Source of the DNA: Carnobacterium gallinarum DSM 4847
GTDB lineage: Bacteria > Bacillota > Bacilli > Lactobacillales > Carnobacteriaceae
Direction: 5' to 3'
DNA: 64,000 bases
Assembly (NCBI RefSeq): GCF_000744375.1
Contig: NZ_JQLU01000005.1
Coordinates: 1,240,001-1,304,000 of the forward strand
The notes under the pieces were generated by a model that saw only the letters and a program-made list of their open reading frames with translations, was not told where the DNA came from and searched no databases. A program made the position numbers and the translations under genes. Positions 30,138 to 39,665 of the stretch are shown here, piece by piece (positions within the stretch are counted from its first letter, which is position 1; each line of letters begins with the position of its first letter).

Positions 30138-31826
30138 ATGAAGATACAAAAGAAATGGTTAGGGCTAGGATTAGCATTAAGTTTTGGGATTCTTGCAGTA
30201 GGGTGCTCGAATAACAATAATAGTAAATCAACAAGCAGTGAATCAACAGATTCATCACAAAAAAAATTAGCTGCAAAACAAGAATTAAATTTAACAGAGA
30301 TTGCTGAATTACCAACAGGGGATACGGCATTAGCTACAGATACAGTTAGTTTTACTGTATTTAATCAAGTTTTAGAGGGACTTTATCGTTTAGATAAAGA
30401 GAGTCAACCAATTCCAGCACTAGCGAAGGAAGAAGTTAAGGTTAGTGAAGATGGTTTAACGTACAACTTTAAATTACGTGAAGGCGCTAAATGGTCTAAT
30501 GGGGACAACGTGACAGCGAAGGATTTTGTTTACGCTTGGCAACGTGTAGTAAATCCAGCAACAGGTTCACAATATGCATATTTATTTGATGGAATCGAAA
30601 ATGCTGATGCAATTATCAAAGGTGAGAAAACTTTTGATACGCTAGGTGTTAAAGCGATTAGTGATTATGAATTTGAAGTGAAGATGGAAAAACCAGTGCC
30701 ATATTTTGTTTCATTAATGGCATTTCCAACTTTCTTCCCACAAAATGAGAAATTTGTAACAGAGAAAAAGGAAAAATACGGAACATCTGCAGAGAATATG
30801 ATATTCAATGGACCATTCGTCTTCAAAGGTTGGACAGGAACGAATCTATCATGGCAATATGAAAAAAATCCTAATTATTGGGATAACAAAAATGTTTATT
30901 TAGATAAGATTAATGTTGATGTTATAAAAGAAACAGCGACGGCACTGAATTTGTATGACGCGGATAAGTTAGATCGTGTATTATTAACTGGTGAGTATGC
31001 GAAACAATATCAAGATGATCCCGCATATAAAGTTGTTACAGAAGCACGTTCAGCGTATATGCAATATAACCAAGTTCGCGATGGTAAGAAAACAATTTTT
31101 GCAAATGAGAATATGCGTAAAGCCGTTGCTTATTCATATGATCAAAAACTATTAGCCAATGAAATTCTGGCAAATGGTTCTAAAGTCTTAACTGGTTTTG
31201 TTCCAGCTGATTTAGCTAAAAATCCAACATCAGGTGAAGATTTCCGTAAAGAATCTGGAAGTTATTTACAATATGATAAAAAGAAAGCTCAAGACTATTG
31301 GGAAGCTGCTAAGAAAGAGCTTGGTGGCGATAAATTTAGTATTGATTTAACAGCAGATGATGATGAAACCAATAAAAAAATTAGTGCATTCTTAAAAGAT
31401 CAAATTGAAGGTACACTGCCAGGACTAACGGTAAATGTTCGTTCATTACCATTTAAAGTTCGTTTAGAAGCAGGAAAGACACAGAATTATGATTTAATGC
31501 AAGGTGGTTGGGGCGCTGATTTTGCTGATCCAGTTAACTTTATTGACTTGTTGCAAACAGATAGTCCGTACAATCGCTCAAGCTATAGCAATGCTGAATT
31601 TGACAAGTTATTAGCTGATTCAAAAGGTGTTAATGCAGTTAAACCAGAAGCTCGTTGGAAAAATCTATTAGATGCTGAAAAAATTCTTTTAGATCAAGCT
31701 GGTGTATCTCCATTGTATCAACGTGCAGCTGCAGAATTACAAAAACCATATGTAAAAGATATTTATGCACATCAAGTTGGTGCTAAATTCACGTATAAGA
31801 ATGCATATATTGAAGAACAAAATTAA
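30138..31826 (+). CDS. oppA: Oligopeptide ABC transporter substrate-binding lipoprotein (OppA-like)
   Basis: 562 residues. Signal peptide with lipobox AVGC (Cys23), a Ser/Asn linker, then a family 5 solute-binding fold (EGLYRLDKESQPIPALA, YNFKLREGAKWSNGDNVTAKDFVYAWQR, MQGGWGADFADPVNF). It binds peptides for import. No permease or ATPase genes are next to it, so it is an orphan binding protein serving an Opp system elsewhere. It has its own terminator. Confidence 0.9.
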   Translation: MKIQKKWLGLGLALSFGILAVGCSNNNNSKSTSSESTDSSQKKLAAKQELNLTEIAELPTGDTALATDTVSFTVFNQVLEGLYRLDKESQPIPALAKEEVKVSEDGLTYNFKLREGAKWSNGDNVTAKDFVYAWQRVVNPATGSQYAYLFDGIENADAIIKGEKTFDTLGVKAISDYEFEVKMEKPVPYFVSLMAFPTFFPQNEKFVTEKKEKYGTSAENMIFNGPFVFKGWTGTNLSWQYEKNPNYWDNKNVYLDKINVDVIKETATALNLYDADKLDRVLLTGEYAKQYQDDPAYKVVTEARSAYMQYNQVRDGKKTIFANENMRKAVAYSYDQKLLANEILANGSKVLTGFVPADLAKNPTSGEDFRKESGSYLQYDKKKAQDYWEAAKKELGGDKFSIDLTADDDETNKKISAFLKDQIEGTLPGLTVNVRSLPFKVRLEAGKTQNYDLMQGGWGADFADPVNFIDLLQTDSPYNRSSYSNAEFDKLLADSKGVNAVKPEARWKNLLDAEKILLDQAGVSPLYQRAAAELQKPYVKDIYAHQVGAKFTYKNAYIEEQN

Positions 31827-31850
31827 TCGATTTTAAAAGAATAAACTAAT

Positions 31851-31903
31851 TAACAGGTATGGATTTTTCTGTCAGAGACAGAAGAACCCATACCTGTTTT
31901 TTT
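31851..31903 (+). terminator. Terminator after oppA-like gene
   Basis: Long stem AACAGGTATGG...TTCTGTC paired with GACAGAA...CCATACCTGTT, then seven T. Confidence 0.92.
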
Positions 31904-32362
31904 GAATGAATAATAAAGCAGTATAGTTTATAAGAGTATCATGTTGTCAAAATTTGATTTTTCTTTAAAATAGTATTGAAAATCTGAATTTAGTTTTTTA
32001 TTTCACATAGTTAGTATTTTTAATGTCAAAATCTAATGGAAATAAGTAAAATCTAATGGTTTAGAACTTTATTAAACTATGTGAATTATGTAGTAATGAA
32101 TTTTCATTTTTCATTTTTAGTTTAAATAACGCCGGTTAATAATTAAAAAACGTTAAGTTTTATTAAAAAATAACTAAAATAAATTAAAAAATTTGTTTTT
32201 TTACTTTTTTTTAGTAAGTGAAAAAAAGCTAAACTACAACGTTTATTCGTTAAAAGTCAATTTTTGATAATAATAACTACAATTGTTGAAGTGATAGTTA
32301 GAAATAGAGATGCTACAATTTTCCTGTAGTTGAAGAATAAAAAAACACGTGGTGGTGGTAAA
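31904..32362 (+). promoter_or_regulatory. Control region of the WxL locus
   Basis: About 460 AT-rich bases without a gene. An 11-base perfect inverted repeat, TTCACATAGTT (32002-32012) and AACTATGTGAA (32075-32085), brackets two direct copies of AAAATCTAATGG (32028-32039 and 32048-32059) whose starts are 20 bases apart, about two helical turns. This looks like a compound site for a regulator, plausibly one of the Mga-like proteins encoded at 40.7-43.8 kb. Confidence 0.5.
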
Positions 32363-32665
32363 TTGAAAATATTGAAGTGGTTAACGTATGGTTTAATATT
32401 GGTTGTTTTAAGTATGGCACATGTTGCTAACGCAATGGACATAGATAATAGTCAAGTTGGGATTACTTTTGAAGAAGGCACTGATAGTAGTGGAAAAGAT
32501 TCAACTGAGGATAATAAAATAACTGACAAACCAAACCTTAATCAGAATGGTAACTTTCCACAAACCAGTGAAAAAAATTATTCACAACAAATTACTTATA
32601 TAGGAATCGGAGTCAGCATCCTTGGAGGAATCCTACTATATAAAAAAGAAAGAGGGATAATATAA
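32363..32665 (+). CDS. Small sortase-anchored surface protein of the WxL locus
   Basis: 100 residues from TTG 32363, six bases after GGTGGTGG; a frame extension to TTG 32330 lacks a ribosome site. Signal peptide about 1-24 (HVANA). The C terminus has an LPxTG-like FPQTSE motif, a hydrophobic stretch and the tail YKKER. Small LPxTG proteins commonly head WxL loci. The function is unknown. It overlaps the next gene by one base (ATAATG). Confidence 0.7.
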   Translation: MKILKWLTYGLILVVLSMAHVANAMDIDNSQVGITFEEGTDSSGKDSTEDNKITDKPNLNQNGNFPQTSEKNYSQQITYIGIGVSILGGILLYKKERGII

Positions 32666-33336
32666 TGGAAATGAAGAAAATCGTAATTGTCGGTTTAGTA
32701 AGTTTTTCAACAGTTTTAGGAGCAGCAATGCCAGCTATGGCAGCAACAACTGGAACTACTAATGGTATGGGTGCAAAATCAGATGCGCATCTTAAAATGG
32801 TTGGTGGGGATGATACAACAGGCCCAACAGATCCAATCGATCCTAACGTTCCAGGTGGAGAAACAGGAAACAAAGGTCCTTTAACAATTGATAACGTGAC
32901 TCCTCTAGAATTTGGCGAACAAAAATTAGTAGGTGGCACGGCTACTTATTCAACTACCTCAACATTACCTAATGTTCAAGTAACAGATAGTCGTGGTGAA
33001 GGACAAGGATGGACACTAAAAGTAAATTCTAGTCAATTTAAAGATGCTACAGATGCTAGCAAAATCTTAAAAGGTGCAACTGTTACATTACCAACTGGGA
33101 CAATTAAATCTATTGCAGGAAATGTTTCTGCAGCACCAACGGCTTCAGAAGTTGCATTAGATACAGTAAACTCAAATGACCATATTATTATGGAAGCAAA
33201 AGCAAATACTGGTTTAGGTACTTGGGAAGATTTATTTGATGCTAGTAAAGTAACGATTGATGTTCCAGCTGGTAACTTGGTGGGAGACTACTCAGCTATC
33301 TTAACTTGGACACTTGAAGATACACCACAACCTTAA
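32665..33336 (+). CDS. WxL domain surface protein 1
   Basis: 223 residues. Signal peptide about 1-27 (AMPAMAA), an Asp/Pro-rich linker (PTDPIDPNVPGG) and a C-terminal WxL domain with the two motifs at Trp116 (GWTL) and Trp215 (WTL). WxL domains attach non-covalently to peptidoglycan in Enterococcus and Lactobacillus. First of three paralogues in a row, co-transcribed with the sortase-type gene before it. Confidence 0.9.
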   Translation: MEMKKIVIVGLVSFSTVLGAAMPAMAATTGTTNGMGAKSDAHLKMVGGDDTTGPTDPIDPNVPGGETGNKGPLTIDNVTPLEFGEQKLVGGTATYSTTSTLPNVQVTDSRGEGQGWTLKVNSSQFKDATDASKILKGATVTLPTGTIKSIAGNVSAAPTASEVALDTVNSNDHIIMEAKANTGLGTWEDLFDASKVTIDVPAGNLVGDYSAILTWTLEDTPQP

Positions 33337-33373
33337 TTAGATAAACTAATAAATTATTTGGAGGAAATTAATA

Positions 33374-34012
33374 ATGAAATTCACAAAAGCAGCAACAATT
33401 AGCATGGTAACTTTAGTAGGAATGACAATTGCATTACCACTTTCTGCAATGGCAGCAGATCCAACACCAGCAAATACAACAGCAGATTTAGTATTAGAAC
33501 CAGGTGACGATACAATCGTTAATCCTCCAATCGATCCAATTGAACCACCAACTGGAGCTACAGGCGATTTAACAATTGATGCCGTTAGCAATTTTCAATT
33601 TGATACACATAAAATTGATACAGCAACTGCAACTTATACTGCAACTGCTAAAGAAGGATCAGTTCTTGGTTTACAAGTAACCGATAAACGTGGTACAGGT
33701 GAAGGTTGGAATCTATCAGCTAAAATTTCAACAGCATTTAGTGACGGAACTCATGATTTGAAAGGCGCAGCATTAAGCTTACCAGTTGGTACGTTAAAAA
33801 CAAATAATGCAGATCAAAGCAACCCACCCGTTTCAAGTGCTTTGGCTTTAAATGATCAAGAAGGAACAGTTTTAAATGCACCAGTTGATCAAGGTATGGG
33901 TTCATGGGCAGAAGATTTTGCTGATGGTGTGAAATTAGTTGTTCCAGCAGGTAACTATGCAGGAACTTATCAAGCTGGTATTACTTGGACGTTAACAAAC
34001 GCACCTAAATAA
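33374..34012 (+). CDS. WxL domain surface protein 2
   Basis: 212 residues. Signal peptide about 1-26 (LSAMAA), Pro-rich linker, and a WxL domain with Trp112 (GWNL) and Trp205 (WTL). It ends ITWTLTNAPK, the typical C terminus. GGAGG precedes ATG. A tandem paralogue of the previous and next genes. Confidence 0.9.
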   Translation: MKFTKAATISMVTLVGMTIALPLSAMAADPTPANTTADLVLEPGDDTIVNPPIDPIEPPTGATGDLTIDAVSNFQFDTHKIDTATATYTATAKEGSVLGLQVTDKRGTGEGWNLSAKISTAFSDGTHDLKGAALSLPVGTLKTNNADQSNPPVSSALALNDQEGTVLNAPVDQGMGSWAEDFADGVKLVVPAGNYAGTYQAGITWTLTNAPK

Positions 34013-34047
34013 ACTTATTTCATACCGCCTAGAGGAGAAATTGAGTT

Positions 34048-34749
34048 ATGAAACAAGTGAAAATTTTAATTACGAGCGTTGTATTAGTATCTTCTCTTAC
34101 ATTAGGAATGACTTCTGGAATAGCTAAAGCAGCAGACACAGCGGATTCAAAAAGTCATATCCTATTTAAGTCAGATAAATCCCCGACTCACCCTGTTGAT
34201 CCAACAGATCCAAATGATCCAAATCCAACACATCCCGTTGATCCAACGGACCCCAGTAATCCGGGTACAAATCATAGTGGTCCCCTATCACTAGATTTTA
34301 CCTCAAGTATTGAGTTTGGCAAACAGATTATTAGTGCAAGTGTAGCGACTTATAACGCTAAAAATGAACATCCTTTTGTTCAAGTAACCGATAAACGCGG
34401 TACTGGAACGGGCTGGAATTTAACAGCAGCGGCAAGTGAATTCAAATCTCTTGATGGAAAAAAATTTCTAAAGGGTGCAGAATTAATCTTGGCTAATGGT
34501 GATGCGATTTCGACAACAACAAATGTTTCAAAAGAGCCAGAAGTAGTGAAGGTAGATTTTAATAATACAGACAGTCATCAAGTAATGAAGGCTGATGAAG
34601 ATGAAGGCAGAGGAACATGGGAAGATGCTTGGATGGGCGTAGAAAATAATAACTCTAATGTCCAGTTAAAAGTTTTGCCGGGTTCTGCTGACGCAGGAAT
34701 CACCTATTATTCTACTATTGTTTGGCAATTGGCAGACGCGCCAAAATAA
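34048..34749 (+). CDS. WxL domain surface protein 3
   Basis: 233 residues. Signal peptide about 1-29, then a repeated linker (HPVDPTDPNDPNPTHPVDP), which is a near-exact internal duplication, and a WxL domain with Trp123 (GWNL) and Trp226 (WQL, one variant position). AGAGGAG precedes ATG. The duplicated linker is a likely site of length variation between strains. Confidence 0.88.
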   Translation: MKQVKILITSVVLVSSLTLGMTSGIAKAADTADSKSHILFKSDKSPTHPVDPTDPNDPNPTHPVDPTDPSNPGTNHSGPLSLDFTSSIEFGKQIISASVATYNAKNEHPFVQVTDKRGTGTGWNLTAAASEFKSLDGKKFLKGAELILANGDAISTTTNVSKEPEVVKVDFNNTDSHQVMKADEDEGRGTWEDAWMGVENNNSNVQLKVLPGSADAGITYYSTIVWQLADAPK

Positions 34750-34780
34750 ACACAGCAAGAAACTACCATAAGAGTTTTAG

Positions 34781-34813
34781 CTCAAAGTTTACTGCGTACT
34801 AGTAAACTTTGAG
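34781..34813 (+). other. Perfect intercistronic hairpin
   Basis: CTCAAAGTTTACT pairs perfectly with AGTAAACTTTGAG across a seven-base loop. No T tract follows, so a stability or processing element between the WxL genes and the DUF916 gene is more likely than a terminator. Confidence 0.6.
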
Positions 34814-34863
34814 GTACTTAGTTTTGATAATAAGTTTTAGGAAAAACGGGAGGCATAAAGCAG

Positions 34864-35892
34864 ATGAAAAAATTACTAACATTAGTCGTAGCTGGTTTAT
34901 TAGGAGTGGGTGCATTGCCACAATTAGTACATGCAGAAACGATGAATTATACAATAAAAGCTGAAATTCCAGAAAATCAAATTGATAAAGCAAAGACATA
35001 TTTTGATTTAAGAATGACGCCAGCGCAAGAAGAAGTAATTAACTTGACTGTATCAAATACATCAAATGAAGAGTTAAAATTAAAAGTTGAGCCTAATACA
35101 GCTGTTACCAATCAAAATGGTGTTGTTGATTATAGCCAAAAGGGAGCTAAAAAAGATTCTACTTTAAAATATGCTTTTTCTGATTTGATTAAAGGTGAAA
35201 CAGATATTACATTAGCGCCAAATGAAACAAAAGAACTTCCTTACACCATTAAAATGCCTGCTGAAAAGTTTGATGGAATTATTTTAGGTGGTTTTTATGT
35301 TTCAAAAGTAAATTCTGAAAAAGAAGAAGCTGCATCAAAAAATGTTCAAATTAAGAATCATTATTCTTACGTAGTCGGTGCAAAACTAAGTGAAACGGAT
35401 ACTGTAGTTAAACCAAATTTAAAATTAAACGATGTAAAACCTGCCTTGCAAAATTATCGTACAGGGATAACTGCTAATCTACAAAATACAGAAGCAACAA
35501 TGATGTCAGAGCTTAAAGTAACTACAAGTGTGACAAAAAAAGGTAGTCAAGAAGTGTTGCACAAAACTGAAAAAGAAAGTATGTCCATGGCACCTAATTC
35601 AAACTTTGATTTTCCGATTAGTTGGGATAATCAACCTTTGAAGGCGGGTAAATACGAGTTAACCGTTGTTGCCAATGATAAAGATCAATCATGGAAGTTT
35701 ACTAAAGAATTTGAAATTAAAGGTGAAGAATCTGCGAAACTGAATAAGGAAGCTGTTGAAGTAGAAAAAGATTCTACTTGGATTTATTACTTGATTGCTG
35801 GTTTAGTTGCAGCGTTGATTGCTTTATTATTAATTATCATCGTAGCAAAACGTAAAAAAGGGGGAAATAAAGATGAGGAAGAAAAAGATTAG
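34864..35892 (+). CDS. DUF916/DUF3324 membrane protein (WxL-interacting protein)
   Basis: 342 residues. Signal peptide about 1-21, a DUF916 domain (about 25-150), a DUF3324 domain (about 160-285), and a C-terminal membrane anchor (about 308-331) with a basic tail KRKKGG. Proteins of this pair of domains are found in every WxL locus and have been described as binding WxL proteins and peptidoglycan. Its 3' end overlaps the start of the next gene by 20 bases. Confidence 0.9.
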   Translation: MKKLLTLVVAGLLGVGALPQLVHAETMNYTIKAEIPENQIDKAKTYFDLRMTPAQEEVINLTVSNTSNEELKLKVEPNTAVTNQNGVVDYSQKGAKKDSTLKYAFSDLIKGETDITLAPNETKELPYTIKMPAEKFDGIILGGFYVSKVNSEKEEAASKNVQIKNHYSYVVGAKLSETDTVVKPNLKLNDVKPALQNYRTGITANLQNTEATMMSELKVTTSVTKKGSQEVLHKTEKESMSMAPNSNFDFPISWDNQPLKAGKYELTVVANDKDQSWKFTKEFEIKGEESAKLNKEAVEVEKDSTWIYYLIAGLVAALIALLLIIIVAKRKKGGNKDEEEKD

Positions 35893-38800
35893 TCAAAAAA
35901 TCATTATCGTATTGGCAACAATCTTCTTGTTCTTTGATGTAAGCCTCTTTTCTGTCTTTGCTGTTGGAGAACAAATGGGTCAAGAGTTGAATTTATCAGT
36001 AGTTAAAACTGATTATCATTTGAATGAAGCGATTCAAGTGGGAATGAGTATTGCAAATACAACTGCTAGTGAAACAACTTTAGCAATTCCAACAGGTCTT
36101 GAATTTAATCAGGAAGAAACTCAAAAATTAGTAGCGAATGGGTCTAACACAGTCATTAAAACAGCTGAAGATTTAACTACCGATCAAGCTCAAGTTGTTA
36201 GTGAAACAACTAAAACTGTTCCGGCGCCTACATCGGATACATCTTCAGAGGCGGCGGTTACAAATTCTGGAGAAGCAGTAGTCGATGCAAACAGTGACAG
36301 TGCAATAGCTGGAAGTACATTACCTCCTGTACAAAAATCAGAAGATGAACAAAATAAAAAATTAGTTGTTACCTATTATCAAAAACAAAGAGAAATAGTC
36401 ATTAAAAATTACACGGAACAATCAATTGAAATGCAACAAATTGTTTTAACAGCAACTCAACTTGGCGATTATTCATTACAGTCAAAACAAGGAAATAGTG
36501 CATCCAATAACATTTCATTAGTTGTTAAAGATGAGACTGCTATTCCTGAACCATCTGACAGTAGTGCTACTGTTGATTCGGAATCTATAGATTCTAGTAG
36601 TCAAGTCACTGCTGATTCATCAGCAACAGCAGATACTTCAGCTGTAACTGAATCAGAAGCACCTGATTTAAGTGGAGCAGCGCCTTCAGCTAAACCTGTT
36701 TTAGGGACTAAAGGGACTGTAACTGTAGATCCTGGTTGGACAAAAGTTGCGAATAATTATTATGGTTCAATCCCCTTAACTGGTGGACAAACAGCTTATT
36801 ATGGATTTACTAAAGGATATGGGGATGCACTCTCAGCCGATTTAATTCAAACAGATTCATATATTAAAGATAAATCTGGAAAACGTGTTGATTATATGTT
36901 TCATAACTTTTTTAACAATACACAACAACGATTTTTCATCTCAGAATTAGTCAATGTTGCAACTCCAACACCTCACCAAGAGTTAAAATATACAAAAGTT
37001 AATAATGCGATCATTAGCTTAGTTGAAACAAAACCAGTTCCAGGTGGAGATGCTACAAAAGGTCCATTTATTGTACAAGCGGTTGGCTTTTTACGAGATA
37101 TTTCAGGAACAGGATCAGCTGCTACGGTAAAAGATGAATTTAAAGTATATTCAATTATTACACCAAACATTACTGATGGAACATTGGAATATACTACTAG
37201 AGTAGAGCGTTTAAGAAGTCCATCTGAAACTTCTGCTTATGGAGATTCTGTTGGTTTTGCGAAGTTAGTAGACACAAAATTAAACGGAAATGATGCTGTT
37301 GATGTAAAATACAGTTCAATGAATAAAGGAATGTATATTGAAGATTCTCCTTACAAAGTAAACTTTGATTTTCTAGATGTATCAATGGGTCCAGCTGTAG
37401 CGACAAACTGGAATTCAGCTAGTTTTTATAATTCTGGCAAACTAACATCTCCCTCAGATTTTTTCCCAGGCTGGAATGAAGCAACTGGGGCAGAAAAAAA
37501 TAATGGCAAACCAGGGGAAGTCATTAATCATGCAGCAGATTCTGGAATCGGAATGAAATGGGATGTTGAAGCATTGGCGAAAGGCTCTGCTAGAAATATG
37601 AGCTACCGTGTATACTTAGGCGATACCAAAGCACCGACGATGAAAGTAACAACAAAAGATATCAATGTAAACGTTGAAGATACTATCTCAATTAACGGAA
37701 CGTGGAATGATGTAGATAGTCCGTGGGCAAACTTAAGCTATTCAATTGATGGCGGCGCTCAAAAAGTTTTCCGTTCAAAAATGCCTAACGCAACAGTAGG
37801 TAAAGATAATGCTTGGACACAAACCTTCAGAGCAAGTGAACTAGGTAGCGGAAGTCATAAAATTGCTTTTTTTGCTACTGATAATACAGGGATAACATCA
37901 ACTGTTGTCGAAGCTACTGTGACTATTAATAGCAGTGACGGTTATCTATTTAGTAAGACTTATACAAAATCAGGAAGTCCAGATAAAACAGCCGTTGGCG
38001 ATGTTATTCACTACAAAGTCGTCTTAGCAAATGTAAGTGGCCATGATTGGGAAACCGGGATTTCGGATGATTTACCAACAAAGTCTTCAGGATTAACGGT
38101 TGATAATAAAACAATTGCGGTGACCGTTGCTGATGGAACGAAGTATTTTTATGCAGATAAGGATACTCCTGGAAATCAAGGTCTATGGATGGTTTATGAT
38201 GGAGCTGTTTATTTTGCCGGTTCACCAATTAAAGATGGAAAAACAATTCAATTGGAATTCAATGCAGTAGTCAATGAAAATGCGGCTGGAAAAGATACTT
38301 TAACAAATCATGCATCTACATCGATTATTAATAAAGCAGGTAAAGGTGAGGATATTGAAACTGAAGTTAGTTTAGCCGGATCAGTCATTGAATCCTTGCC
38401 AGTAGCCGACATCTCTCAAACGTATAAAGACATGAATTTATCAGAAGATGGTTTTAGCCAAGAAGGAAATGCTATTGACTATTCCGTTCATATTGGAAAT
38501 AAAATCCAAGATGTAAAAATCCAAGATTTAGCAGATACAACCTGGTATTCTATGACAGGAACAGAGACATTACCTGAAGGGTTAAGTTATGTTGATGGTA
38601 GTATTCAAATTTTAGATAGCACAGGCAAAGATATTACAAGCACAGCAAATGTTGAAAATGGTAATATAAGCTATGAAACAAGCGCAAATAATCTAACGAT
38701 AAAACTAGAAAAATTAGCATATAAAGATTTTATTACGGTGAATTTTAAAGGTAAAATTGCCTCTGGAACAGCAGGTAAAAAATTAACAAATACAATCGAT

Positions 38801-39589
38801 GTCAATGGAGTAAGCATAAATGGGACAAAAGTAACAGGTTCAGCAAGCACCACAATTGAAACGATTGTTAGAAATAAAAATATTCCTACCATTACGTTGG
38901 ACAATAAAGAAGAAACGAGCGTTCTTCATGATTATCAACTAAAAGGTACTTGGACAGATGAAAATAGTAAATCCGATACTTTATACTATCAAATCGATGG
39001 TCAAACTCCAGTAGCATTTTCTAAAAATATTGCCAATGCCACTCCTGGGCAAGCGACAGGTTGGGATTACACGATTCCTGCTAGTGATTTAACAACAGGT
39101 GATCATACAATCGCAGTGTATGCAACGGGAGATTCAGGACTTTCATCTTCAACAGCTAGCGTAATCGTTCATTTCAGCGGAGCTTTATCATTTAAGGTGG
39201 CTCCACCAGAGACTACTACGTTTAATGCAACTAAGATTTCTAACGAGGTTGAATATGTGGGTCGTTCAGGCAACTGGGATATGATTGTAGAGGATACATT
39301 AGGCAAAGGCAGTAGCTGGCGTTTGAATGCACAATTAGATGAAGAGTTTACCGATAGCCAAACGAAAAAAACATTACCGAATGCTTTAGTTTATATTGAT
39401 GCTGCAGGTACTGAAACAGCGATGGATGTTGGTCAGTTAATTGATATTTCTTCTGGAATTGTAGATAGCGATATTGATTTTCCAATTAGTTGGCAAGAGG
39501 ACCAAGGTATGTTATTGAAAGTTGATCCAGGTAGTTATACGGGTCATTATCAAGGCACGATTGATTGGATTTTAACAAATGCTCCATAA
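35873..39589 (+). CDS. Giant WxL domain surface protein
   Basis: 1238 residues. Signal peptide about 1-32, an N-terminal region with a Ser/Thr/Asp-rich linker (about 105-280), a body with Ig-like and isopeptide/DUF11-like repeats (two related segments LKGTWTDENS and INGTWNDVDS), and a C-terminal WxL domain (about 1100-1238) with SSWRL and DWILTNAP. Presumably the long adhesin of the complex, held by its WxL domain and the DUF916 protein. GGGGG overlaps the upstream gene end and serves as ribosome site. Confidence 0.88.
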   Translation: MRKKKISQKIIIVLATIFLFFDVSLFSVFAVGEQMGQELNLSVVKTDYHLNEAIQVGMSIANTTASETTLAIPTGLEFNQEETQKLVANGSNTVIKTAEDLTTDQAQVVSETTKTVPAPTSDTSSEAAVTNSGEAVVDANSDSAIAGSTLPPVQKSEDEQNKKLVVTYYQKQREIVIKNYTEQSIEMQQIVLTATQLGDYSLQSKQGNSASNNISLVVKDETAIPEPSDSSATVDSESIDSSSQVTADSSATADTSAVTESEAPDLSGAAPSAKPVLGTKGTVTVDPGWTKVANNYYGSIPLTGGQTAYYGFTKGYGDALSADLIQTDSYIKDKSGKRVDYMFHNFFNNTQQRFFISELVNVATPTPHQELKYTKVNNAIISLVETKPVPGGDATKGPFIVQAVGFLRDISGTGSAATVKDEFKVYSIITPNITDGTLEYTTRVERLRSPSETSAYGDSVGFAKLVDTKLNGNDAVDVKYSSMNKGMYIEDSPYKVNFDFLDVSMGPAVATNWNSASFYNSGKLTSPSDFFPGWNEATGAEKNNGKPGEVINHAADSGIGMKWDVEALAKGSARNMSYRVYLGDTKAPTMKVTTKDINVNVEDTISINGTWNDVDSPWANLSYSIDGGAQKVFRSKMPNATVGKDNAWTQTFRASELGSGSHKIAFFATDNTGITSTVVEATVTINSSDGYLFSKTYTKSGSPDKTAVGDVIHYKVVLANVSGHDWETGISDDLPTKSSGLTVDNKTIAVTVADGTKYFYADKDTPGNQGLWMVYDGAVYFAGSPIKDGKTIQLEFNAVVNENAAGKDTLTNHASTSIINKAGKGEDIETEVSLAGSVIESLPVADISQTYKDMNLSEDGFSQEGNAIDYSVHIGNKIQDVKIQDLADTTWYSMTGTETLPEGLSYVDGSIQILDSTGKDITSTANVENGNISYETSANNLTIKLEKLAYKDFITVNFKGKIASGTAGKKLTNTIDVNGVSINGTKVTGSASTTIETIVRNKNIPTITLDNKEETSVLHDYQLKGTWTDENSKSDTLYYQIDGQTPVAFSKNIANATPGQATGWDYTIPASDLTTGDHTIAVYATGDSGLSSSTASVIVHFSGALSFKVAPPETTTFNATKISNEVEYVGRSGNWDMIVEDTLGKGSSWRLNAQLDEEFTDSQTKKTLPNALVYIDAAGTETAMDVGQLIDISSGIVDSDIDFPISWQEDQGMLLKVDPGSYTGHYQGTIDWILTNAP

Positions 39590-39596
39590 TTAAACG

Positions 39597-39631
39597 GAAA
39601 AATTGGACCGATTTAAGGTCCGATTTTTTTT
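39597..39631 (+). terminator. Terminator of the WxL operon
   Basis: Stem AATTGGACC with GGTCCGATT (one wobble), loop GATTTAA, then eight T. Confidence 0.85.
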
Positions 39632-39665
39632 ATGAAAACAATGAAATGGCAAAGGAAGTGATAAA

